Positions 7,168 to 13,868 of a stretch of 41,340 nt of DNA are shown here, piece after piece. Below the pieces are notes generated by a model. The model was not told where the DNA came from. It saw nothing but the letters and a program-made list of their open reading frames with translations, and ran no database searches. The translations under genes and the position numbers were made by a program. Position 1 is the first letter of the stretch; each line of letters opens with the position of its first letter. Origin of the DNA: JBBRCX01 sp038204465 (GTDB lineage Bacteria > Planctomycetota > Phycisphaerae > Tepidisphaerales > Tepidisphaeraceae); assembly GCA_038204465.1 (NCBI GenBank), contig JBBRCX010000038.1:1-41340 (forward strand). The letters are read 5' to 3'.

Positions 7168-10100
7168 ATGCCCCGACGCAGCGACATTCATTCGATCCTG
7201 ATTATTGGCTCCGGACCGATTGTGATCGGACAGGGGTGCGAGTTCGATTACTCCGGAGTCCAGGCCTGCCGGGCGCTGCGCGAGGAGGGGTACCGGATCG
7301 TGCTGATCAACAGCAATCCCGCGACGATCATGACCGATCCGGAGTTTGCCGACGCGACATACATCGAGCCCATCACGCCCGAAGCGGTGGAGAAGATCCT
7401 CGAGCGCGAGTCGAAAGGGCCCACTCCTGTCGATGCGGTGCTCCCGACGCTGGGCGGGCAGACGGGGTTGAACATCGCGATGGCCTGCTTCGACCGCGGC
7501 ATCCTCAAAAAATACAACGTTCAAATGATCGGCGCTAATCGCGAGGCGATCTTCCGCGGCGAAGACCGGCAGGTCTTCAAGGACCTGATGATCTCCATCG
7601 GGCTCAAGGTCCCGCGCAGCGGTGTCGTTCACAACATCGATGACGCCCGCAAGGTATTGGCGGACATCGGCCTGCCGCTGATCATCCGCCCGGCTTTCAC
7701 CCTCGGCGGAACGGGGGGCGGCATCGCCTACAACGTCGAAGAGTTCGAGCCGGCCGTGCAGCGCGGGCTGGACGCTTCGCCGGTAACCGAAGTGCTGATC
7801 GAGCAGAGCGTCATCGGGTGGAAGGAATACGAACTGGAGGTGATGCGCGACCGTGCCGACAACGTCGTCATCATCTGCTCCATCGAAAACATGGACGCGA
7901 TGGGCGTTCATACCGGCGACAGCATCACGGTGGCGCCGATCCAGACCCTGACCGACAAGGAATATCAGCGCATGCGCGACGCCGCGATCGCGGTGATCCG
8001 TGCCGTTGGCGTCGAGACCGGGGGGAGCAACATTCAGTTCGCCGTGAATCCTGCGAACGGCGACATGGTCGTCGTCGAGATGAACCCGCGCGTCTCGCGC
8101 TCCTCGGCCCTGGCGTCGAAGGCGACCGGATTTCCCATCGCAAAGATCGCCGCGAAGCTCGCGGTCGGCTACACGCTGGACGAATTGCCCAACGACATCA
8201 CGAAGAAGACCGTCGCGTGCTTCGAGCCGACAATCGATTACTGCGTCATCAAGATCCCGCGCTGGACTTTCGAGAAATTCCCCGACGCCGACGAGACCCT
8301 GACGACGCAGATGAAGAGCGTCGGCGAAGCGATGGCCATCGGCCGCACCTTCAAAGAGGCGCTGCAGAAGGGCATTCGATCGATGGAGGTGAAGCGCTTC
8401 GGCTTTGGCCTCGACAAGTATGACAAGTGGCTGAACGCGCACAAGCTGGAGAATGGGGCGGATGCGTTAGCGGCGCCGAGCGTGGGCGCGGAGGGTCGTT
8501 CGACATTACAGGGTGGTCAACACGGGCGGGACGCCCGTGCTACGGGCACGGTTGCGCGCGAACTCGAAGACAACGGCGCCGACAGCGACAAGACCGTGCA
8601 GGGCGAGTCGCTCGACGGCGAATGGCCCATCCCCAAAGTAAAGCTGCGGCGCAAGCTCGCCGTGCCGAGTCAGGGCCGGCTCTATTACCTTCGATATGCC
8701 CTGAAGATGGGGTGGGCGATCGAGCAGATTCACGAACTCACCGGGATCGACCCGTGGTTCCTGGCGCAGATGAAGCAGCTTGTGGATTTCGAGGCCGAGC
8801 TGATGGGGATGCGCGCGGCGATGAAGTCGGTGCCGATGAACCAGGCGGGGCATCACCTGCCGGCCTCCGCGGATCGCGCGGCGCTGGCCGAGTTGCTTCG
8901 CCGCGCCAAGCAGTGGGGCTACAGCGACGTGCAGCTTGCGTCCGTATGGGACCTTGCCGCCGCCCAGGTTCGCGAGCTGCGCAAACGTCTCGCGGTCACG
9001 CCGGTCTACAAGCTCGTCGACACCTGCGCCGCCGAGTTCGAAGCCGCCACTCCCTACTACTACTCAACCTATGAGACGCCATTCGTTCAGATCGAAGATG
9101 GCAAATCCAAAATCCAAAGTGAAGACGAGATCCGCCTGACCGACAAACCGAAGGTCATCATCATCGGCGGCGGCCCCAATCGCATCGGGCAGGGAATTGA
9201 GTTCGACTACTGCTGCGTCCATGCAGCCTTCGCGATGCGCGAGTTGGGGCTGGAATCGGTGATGATCAACTCCAACCCCGAGACGGTCTCAACCGACTAC
9301 GACACGAGCGACTTGCTGTTCTTCGAGCCGCTCACCCACGAAGACATCCTCAACATCTGCGAACGTCTCAACGGCGGGCCCTTCGGCCATGGGCGCGACC
9401 TCGTCAAGGGCGTGATCGTTCAGTTCGGCGGGCAGACGCCGCTGAATCTGGCCAAGGGTCTGAAAGAGGCCGGCGCGCCGATCATCGGCACGAGCGTCGA
9501 GTCGATCGACGCGGCCGGCGATCGCGAGCAGTTTCGCGCGCTGCTGCAAAAGCTCGAGCTGCGCCAGCCGGAAAACGGCATCGCCCGCAACGCTAGCGAA
9601 GCGGGCGAAGTCGCCAGGCGGATCGGCTATCCGGTCCTGGTCCGGCCATCGTTCGTGCTCGGCGGCAGGGCGATGGAGATCGTCTCCGATGAACAACAGC
9701 TCAACTATTACATGACCCACGCCGTCGAGGCGTCGGGCGATTCCCCCATTCTCGTCGATAAATTCCTCGACTCAGCCATCGAGTGTGACGTCGACTGCAT
9801 CGCCGACTTCGACCCGCCGCCGAAAGGTGGTGAACGTGGAAGTGGCACGGGCGTCCCGCCCGTCGAGAGGAGTCCAGAGGGTGCGGCAGGTTCCGGCGGT
9901 TCGCGCACGGGCGGGACGCCCGTGCCACATGAACGCGGCGAAGCGATCATCATCGGCGTCATGGAGCACATCGAAGAGGCGGGAATTCACTCCGGAGACA
10001 GCGCCTGCGCGCTGCCGCCTTACTCGCTGTCGAAGGAGATCGTCGCGCGGCTGAAGGTGCAGACGAAGGCGCTGGCGAAAGCACTGCGCGTGCGTGGGCT

Positions 10101-10851
10101 GATGAACGTGCAGTACGCGATCAAGGACAACGAGGTCTACGTGATCGAGGTGAACCCTCGCGCTTCGCGCACGGTGCCGTTCGTCGGGAAGGCCACCGGC
10201 GTGCCATGGGCAAAGATCGCGGCCAAGGTAATGGCCGGGAAATCACTAGCGGAACTGGACGTTAAAGAGCCGGCCGACCAGAGTCACACATCGGTGAAGG
10301 AGTCGGTGTTCCCGTTCACCAAGTTCCCCGGCGTTGACGTGATCCTCGGCCCGGAGATGCGCAGCACCGGCGAGGTGATGGGCATCGATCAGAACTTTCC
10401 ACTCGCGTTCGCCAAGAGTCAGATCGCGGCGGGGGGCGCGCTGCCCACCGAGGGCACTGTCTTCATCTCCGTGCGCGACAGCGACAAGGAAGCGATCGTC
10501 CCCGTGGCGAAGATGCTCGCGGAAGCCGGCTTTGAGCTGGTCGCGACGCCGGGCACCTGTCGAGAGCTTTTCAAACGCGACGTGCCGGCGCGCATGATCA
10601 GCAAGCTTGCCGAAGGCCGTCCCAACATCAGCGACTTCATCAAGAACGGCAAGATCCAGCTCATCATCAACACGCCCACGACAAAAGGGCCGCAGTCCGA
10701 TGAAGGAAAAATCCGCTCGCTTGCGGTGCTGAACAAGATCCCGATCGTCACGACCATCACCGGCGCGAGCGCCGCCGCCCGCGGCATCGTCGCGATCCAA
10801 AAGCATGGTTGGGGAGTCAGGCCCCTGCAGGACTACTTCAAAGTGTCGTAA
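7168..10851 (+). CDS. carB: Carbamoyl-phosphate synthase large subunit with in-frame repeat insertions
   Basis: CarB makes carbamoyl phosphate from bicarbonate, ammonia (delivered by CarA) and two ATP for pyrimidine and arginine synthesis. Domains in order: first ATP-grasp half (from MPRRSDIHSILIIGSGPIVIG), oligomerisation region (~500-610), second ATP-grasp half (from ~665, IIIGGGPNRIGQGIEFDYCC), and an MGS-like allosteric domain (~1090-1227). At 1227 residues it is about 150 longer than the E. coli enzyme (1073). The excess sits at domain joints and loops: ~440-500 (includes a palindromic arm translated as GRDARAT), ~640-655 (translated heptad repeat KSKIQ), and ~885-922 (a whole 87-base palindromic element translated as TGVPPV...GGTPVP). 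Core ATP-grasp motifs are intact, so the protein is probably functional. No carA is adjacent. Confidence 0.97.
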   Translation: MPRRSDIHSILIIGSGPIVIGQGCEFDYSGVQACRALREEGYRIVLINSNPATIMTDPEFADATYIEPITPEAVEKILERESKGPTPVDAVLPTLGGQTGLNIAMACFDRGILKKYNVQMIGANREAIFRGEDRQVFKDLMISIGLKVPRSGVVHNIDDARKVLADIGLPLIIRPAFTLGGTGGGIAYNVEEFEPAVQRGLDASPVTEVLIEQSVIGWKEYELEVMRDRADNVVIICSIENMDAMGVHTGDSITVAPIQTLTDKEYQRMRDAAIAVIRAVGVETGGSNIQFAVNPANGDMVVVEMNPRVSRSSALASKATGFPIAKIAAKLAVGYTLDELPNDITKKTVACFEPTIDYCVIKIPRWTFEKFPDADETLTTQMKSVGEAMAIGRTFKEALQKGIRSMEVKRFGFGLDKYDKWLNAHKLENGADALAAPSVGAEGRSTLQGGQHGRDARATGTVARELEDNGADSDKTVQGESLDGEWPIPKVKLRRKLAVPSQGRLYYLRYALKMGWAIEQIHELTGIDPWFLAQMKQLVDFEAELMGMRAAMKSVPMNQAGHHLPASADRAALAELLRRAKQWGYSDVQLASVWDLAAAQVRELRKRLAVTPVYKLVDTCAAEFEAATPYYYSTYETPFVQIEDGKSKIQSEDEIRLTDKPKVIIIGGGPNRIGQGIEFDYCCVHAAFAMRELGLESVMINSNPETVSTDYDTSDLLFFEPLTHEDILNICERLNGGPFGHGRDLVKGVIVQFGGQTPLNLAKGLKEAGAPIIGTSVESIDAAGDREQFRALLQKLELRQPENGIARNASEAGEVARRIGYPVLVRPSFVLGGRAMEIVSDEQQLNYYMTHAVEASGDSPILVDKFLDSAIECDVDCIADFDPPPKGGERGSGTGVPPVERSPEGAAGSGGSRTGGTPVPHERGEAIIIGVMEHIEEAGIHSGDSACALPPYSLSKEIVARLKVQTKALAKALRVRGLMNVQYAIKDNEVYVIEVNPRASRTVPFVGKATGVPWAKIAAKVMAGKSLAELDVKEPADQSHTSVKESVFPFTKFPGVDVILGPEMRSTGEVMGIDQNFPLAFAKSQIAAGGALPTEGTVFISVRDSDKEAIVPVAKMLAEAGFELVATPGTCRELFKRDVPARMISKLAEGRPNISDFIKNGKIQLIINTPTTKGPQSDEGKIRSLAVLNKIPIVTTITGASAAARGIVAIQKHGWGVRPLQDYFKVS
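8521..8539. repeat. Palindromic repeat arm inside carB
   Basis: CACGGGCG-GGA-CGCCCGTG is a perfect 8-bp inverted repeat, followed by CTAC. It is one arm of the element found complete at 9842-9928, in the opposite orientation, and is translated in frame as GRDAR within the linker after the first CarB half. Confidence 0.8.
9103..9118. repeat. Heptad repeat AAATCCA x2 inside carB
   Basis: Two tandem AAATCCA units, read in frame as KSKIQ, lie in a stretch where the E. coli protein has fewer residues before the second ATP-grasp half. The unit is close to the AATCGAA heptads downstream of carB at 10907-10937, so both may come from the same kind of repeat. Confidence 0.6.
9842..9928. repeat. Complete 87-base palindromic element inserted in frame in carB
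   Basis: A perfect 22-base arm at 9842-9863 (starting GTGGCACGGGCG) is the exact reverse complement of 9907-9928 (ending CGCCCGTGCCAC), with a 43-base spacer. The total of 87 bases is 29 codons, so the carB frame is kept. The translated piece lies between the IADFD and the IIIGVMEHIEEAG strands of the second ATP-grasp half, in place of a short loop. Each arm is itself partly palindromic (CACGGGCG...CGCCCGTG). Related pieces are at 8521 and 20807. Confidence 0.9.
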
Positions 10852-10906
10852 TCTGGTGAGTCCGCGCCGCGCAGCGCGCAATCCAGAATCGAATCCCGAA
10901 CTCCTC

Positions 10907-10937
10907 AATCGAAAATCGAAAATCGCAAATCGAAAAT
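10907..10937. repeat. Heptad repeat AATCGAA x4 downstream of carB
   Basis: Units AATCGAA, AATCGAA, AATCGCA, AATCGAA plus AAT follow each other with a period of 7 bases, just after the carB stop and before the shared terminator. The preceding bases (AATCCAGAATCGAATCC) look like decayed units. Confidence 0.75.
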
Positions 10938-10942
10938 AACAA

Positions 10943-10980
10943 GGCTCGCCCGACGCGTCCGAGCGAGCCTGCTTTTATTT
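10943..10980. terminator. Bidirectional intrinsic terminator between carB and the SirB1-type gene
   Basis: GGCTCGC (10943-10949) pairs with GCGAGCC (10963-10969). On the plus strand it is followed by TGCTTTTATTT. On the minus strand the stem is followed by TTGTTATTTT. It separates two convergent genes. Confidence 0.8.
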
Positions 10981-11010
10981 GACCGCTTTCGCCCTTACGT
11001 GATGGGCGAA

Positions 11011-11850
11011 TCAGGCTGCCAGCACCTGCAGCAATTCGCGCAGCTGCGTCTTCTGGGGGTCGTCGGGATTCGTTTGCAGATAGCGATCGAGCCAGACTGA
11101 CGCGGGCTGGGCGAGGCCGCAGCGGGCGAGCACCAGGCCGAGATCGCGCTGCAGATGTTTCTGTTCGGGCCACAGGAGCATTTCCATCTCGAGCACCGCC
11201 GCAACGTCGGCATAATGGCTGCCGCTTCCGAAAACGTTCAGCAGGTTCTGCAGCATGCGCGTGAGCCAGTGACGGTTGGACGCGGGGCGCAGCAGCTCAT
11301 CCGACCACTCCGCCTCCTGCCCGAACATCTCCTGCATGCGCGCGTGCGCCTCGTCGTTCGTGAGGTAACGCCCGCCCGAAAACGGATCGACGAGCGTGAA
11401 CTCCTCGCCGACTTCCAGCCCGACGAGGAAGTGTCCCGGAAGCCCGACGCCCCAGGCCCGCAGGCCCAGCCGCTCGGCCACCATCTTATAGATGAGGCTC
11501 AACGTGATCGGCAGGCCGCGCTTGGTCTCCAGGACGGCGGGCAGATAGCTGTTCAAGGTGCTGTAGTAGTCGTCGGTGTTTCCGCCAAAACCCTGCTCCT
11601 CGAAAAGGAACTCGTGCAGGTGCGCCACCAGCGCCTGCGGCTGCGAGCCGCGAACGCGCGAACGTACCGTGTCGGCATAGCTTTGCAATGTCGAATCAAC
11701 AGCGGCGGGATCGATGTTGTCCATCTGATGCAGCGAAATCGCCACCGCTCCCTGCAGGAGCGCATCGGGCGAGCTGATCACGGGCAACTGCCGGGAGAGC
11801 AGATCGAACGCTCGGGATGAGCAGCACAGAGGTAATGTCGTCGGTGCCAT
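11011..11850 (-). CDS. SirB1/transglutaminase-like family protein with TPR-like tail
   Basis: The 279-residue product matches the SirB1 (transglutaminase-like, YchA) family. Its core region contains QGFGGNTDDYYSTLNSYL, then LETKRGLPITLSLIYKMVAERLGL and AWGVGLPGHFLVGL, the hallmark sequences around the degenerate transglutaminase site. The last ~80 residues are helical and TPR-like (WLTRMLQNLLNVF, AVLEMEMLLWPEQKHLQRDLGLVLAR). The start is supported by GGAG six bases upstream. Members are often near prfA/hemK or in stress loci, and their biochemical role is not established. No such context exists here: it stands alone, convergent with carB. Confidence 0.85.
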   Translation of the reverse strand: MAPTTLPLCCSSRAFDLLSRQLPVISSPDALLQGAVAISLHQMDNIDPAAVDSTLQSYADTVRSRVRGSQPQALVAHLHEFLFEEQGFGGNTDDYYSTLNSYLPAVLETKRGLPITLSLIYKMVAERLGLRAWGVGLPGHFLVGLEVGEEFTLVDPFSGGRYLTNDEAHARMQEMFGQEAEWSDELLRPASNRHWLTRMLQNLLNVFGSGSHYADVAAVLEMEMLLWPEQKHLQRDLGLVLARCGLAQPASVWLDRYLQTNPDDPQKTQLRELLQVLAA

Positions 11851-12055
11851 GACAATCTCCTGCGGGCGACGCCTCCCTGCTATCGTCTACCCACTAACTC
11901 CATATGCACATTCTGTGCCGGACGCGCAGGAACCGCCTATTGCCTCTCTGACGCGGCTCACCCTGCCGGCGAGCGCCAAAGGCGTCGTTTTGAATTGAAT
12001 TTCGCGGCTGCGACTCCCCGGCGGAGGCCTGCGTCATTCGCGCCGGGCCGCGGCA

Positions 12056-12358
12056 TTAAACGGCCTGAGACTCGGCCGATGATTCGCACGAAGCCGCCCG
12101 GCTCCAGAAGCGGTGGATGCTTCGCGCAAGCTGAATCAGCTCACTGCGGCGCAGCCGACCGATCGCACCGCGAGCGTCCAACTGCAGCCACTCAGCCGCG
12201 CGCTCCGCTGCACCAGGGCCGAAGCCCGTCTGCTCCTGCGCCTGCGACAGCGCTCGTGCGAGCGTCCGGTGCGGCTCCACGTGCTGTTGGGTGGAAAGAC
12301 TCTCGAGGATCTCGTCGGCGCCGACATCTTGCGGCTGACGCGCGTCTGGAAGGTTCAT
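12056..12358 (-). CDS. Small hypothetical protein
   Basis: The product has 100 residues when started at ATG 12358, which has AGGAG about 9 bases upstream (GACAGGAGCGAACGGGC). The open frame extends 35 codons further upstream without a better start. The sequence is helical and charged (LARALSQAQEQTGF, AEWLQLDARGAIGRLRRSELIQLARSIHRFW), soluble and without signal peptide. I recognise no family. It lies between the SirB1-type gene and nuoA and is divergent from nuoA. The convincing ribosome site is the main reason to keep it. Confidence 0.5.
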   Translation of the reverse strand: MNLPDARQPQDVGADEILESLSTQQHVEPHRTLARALSQAQEQTGFGPGAAERAAEWLQLDARGAIGRLRRSELIQLARSIHRFWSRAASCESSAESQAV

Positions 12359-12576
12359 GCCCGTTCGCTCCTGTCCCTCGTTTTCGACGGCATGAGTATA
12401 GGGCCGAAACCAGTCCCCAGAACAAGAGCTGGATCGCTTTTTTGCAGAATCTTCCCAGAGCACAATTTACAACACGCGTGGAACGTCAAAAAATCCCAAT
12501 TGCCTGGCAATCATCTTCTAATCGCCGTGCCGTCAACCTTGCATTTTGACGCCCCTGTCCTACGCTGATCCGCAAC

Positions 12577-13056
12577 ATGGAGATCCTGCTTTCGATCACG
12601 CTCTTCGTCGCCTTCGGTGCCGCTTTTGTCTTCATCAATCTCATGGTCGGCAAGCTCCTCCGGCCGCAAATTCCCAATCCGGAGAAGGCGGCCATCTACG
12701 AGTGCGGCGAGCCGAGCATCGGAACGAGTTGGGTGCAGTTTGACCTGCGCTTCTACATCGTCGCCCTCGTCTTCCTCATCTTCGACGTCGAAGTCGCGTT
12801 GTTCTACCCATGGGCCGTCACCTACGGCAGCGCCGCCGCCCTCGCTCAAACCCTCGGCCAGGACGTGATGCAGATCCGCGCCGTGGCGATCGTCGACATG
12901 CTCTTCTTCTTCGGCGTGTTGCTGGTCGGCTTCGCTTACCTGTGGCGCTTCGGATATCTCGACTGGGTGCGATCCGCCGCCACCACCAGCATCCGCGCCG
13001 ACTACCGCGCCGGCTTCGACCTCAGCCAGGCGGCGCGGATTGATCGCCCCATCTGA
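12577..13056 (+). CDS. nuoA: NADH-quinone oxidoreductase subunit A, not followed by nuoB
   Basis: NuoA is a small membrane subunit of respiratory complex I. The 159-residue product has three membrane helices (residues ~5-25, ~58-80 and ~105-128). It carries the conserved loop YECGEPSIGTSWVQFDLRFY with its Cys and the acidic stretch FLIFDVEVALFYPW, both diagnostic. The C-terminal tail is somewhat longer than usual and polar. nuoA normally heads nuoABCD..., but here the next 670 bases carry no gene, then tRNA-Asn and an RHS island. The rest of complex I must be elsewhere if present. No strong ribosome binding site is visible. Confidence 0.93.
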   Translation: MEILLSITLFVAFGAAFVFINLMVGKLLRPQIPNPEKAAIYECGEPSIGTSWVQFDLRFYIVALVFLIFDVEVALFYPWAVTYGSAAALAQTLGQDVMQIRAVAIVDMLFFFGVLLVGFAYLWRFGYLDWVRSAATTSIRADYRAGFDLSQAARIDRPI

Positions 13057-13118
13057 AGCACCGAAGTCCGAATCGCCGTCGCGGTGACCACGCAGCTTCT
13101 GGCCAATTCCACGTCAGC

Positions 13119-13277
13119 TTAAAAATGGCACAATAGGCGCCACCCGCCCGAACCAGGCCCGGTACACCTGCTCTTCCTCCCGCTCTGAACGCCGAGCGTC
13201 ATCGCCGCAGCCAAAGCGATCCATGGTGGGCTTTGGTGGGCTTTTGAGGGCTTTGATGGACCCATAACGTCTTCCAT
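13119..13277 (-). CDS. Possible 52-residue peptide downstream of the rRNA-type promoter
   Basis: From ATG 13277, with AAGGAG about 9 bases upstream, a 52-codon frame runs to 13119. It contains a short hydrophobic segment (PPWIALAAAMTLGV) and a basic, Gly-rich tail. It is read from the strong minus-strand promoter at 13402-13430. I recognise no family, and the direct repeats within it argue that it may not be a gene. Confidence 0.25.
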   Translation of the reverse strand: MEDVMGPSKPSKAHQSPPWIALAAAMTLGVQSGRKSRCTGPGSGGWRLLCHF

Positions 13278-13354
13278 TCTCCCACGCTCCTTCAACGGCC
13301 CCATCCGGAGCACGTGGTCGAACGGGTCAGCTGTCTCGGATCCATGTCTTCACT

Positions 13355-13430
13355 TGTCAAAGAGCATCTCCGATCTCCTGGCCGGAAAGCACGTCTTTTT
13401 CATTCTATATTCTTCCACATCGGAGGTCAA
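13355..13430 (-). promoter_or_regulatory. rRNA-operon-style promoter and boxA-like element
   Basis: On the minus strand TTGACC (13430-13425) and TAGAAT (13407-13402) have the ideal 17-base spacing. About 36 bases downstream of the -10 box lies TGCTCTTTGACA (13366-13355) followed by AGTGAAGAC. It differs at one base from the E. coli boxA TGCTCTTTAACA and resembles the CTCTTTGACAA leader seen before many 16S genes. No rRNA gene follows; the transcript would run toward the nuoA stop. Confidence 0.55.
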
Positions 13431-13729
13431 CAGGTGGTTCTTTTGCCGCCGCGGAATTTTGAGCCATGCAGTGGGGGAGTCCGCTGCCGCCGATAGCGCG
13501 CCCTTCGCTGAACCTGCGACCCTCCAGCCTCCCGACCCTGGAGCATCCCGATCGCTTCGCTCGTTCAGATGGAAGCAAGCTTCAATCGAGCCACCCTGTC
13601 ATGACAAAACAGGCCCATCCCTGCCCATCCCGCCTTGACACTCAACCTCGATCCGATAGATTCACGAACCGCGCCCGCACGCCCGTCATCTATCATTCTG
13701 AGGGGCCCAGCGGCGATTTCTCGACATCT

Positions 13730-13801
13730 TCGGCAGTAGCTCAATGGTAGAGCAGCCGGCTGTTAACCGGCTGGTTGTAGGTTCGAGTCCTACCTGCCGA
13801 G
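13730..13801 (+). tRNA. tRNA-Asn (GTT)
   Basis: Acceptor arms TCGGCAG (13730-13736) and CTGCCGA (13794-13800) pair fully, with discriminator G13801. The D stem is GCTC/GAGC. The anticodon stem GCCGG/CCGGC encloses loop CTGTTAA with anticodon GTT (13762-13764). The T arm is GTAGG-TTCGAGT-CCTAC. CCA is not encoded. The RHS-related reading frame begins directly at its 3' end. Confidence 0.97.
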
Positions 13802-13868
13802 TTTTCACAACGGTTACGGAACTGCGCAGCGACAGGCCACGGGGAGTTTCAAGCGGCAGATCAATCAC

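Larger units (their letters stand above)
13057..13729. other. Gene-poor stretch between nuoA and tRNA-Asn
   Basis: No convincing protein gene is visible. It holds direct repeats of GGGCTTT (GTGGGCTTTG, GTGGGCTTTT, GAGGGCTTTG) at about 13206-13255, a minus-strand promoter with boxA-like sequence, and one weak small frame on the minus strand. The rest (13431-13729) is non-repetitive with no feature I can name. Confidence 0.6.

Noticed and set aside
6919..8442. A 507-codon minus-strand frame opposite the first half of carB
   Set aside because: Shadow of carB codon bias; no recognisable domains.
13206..13255. GGGCTTT direct repeats as a possible CRISPR array
   Set aside because: Units are 10-11 bases without spacers of regular length, and no cas genes are present.
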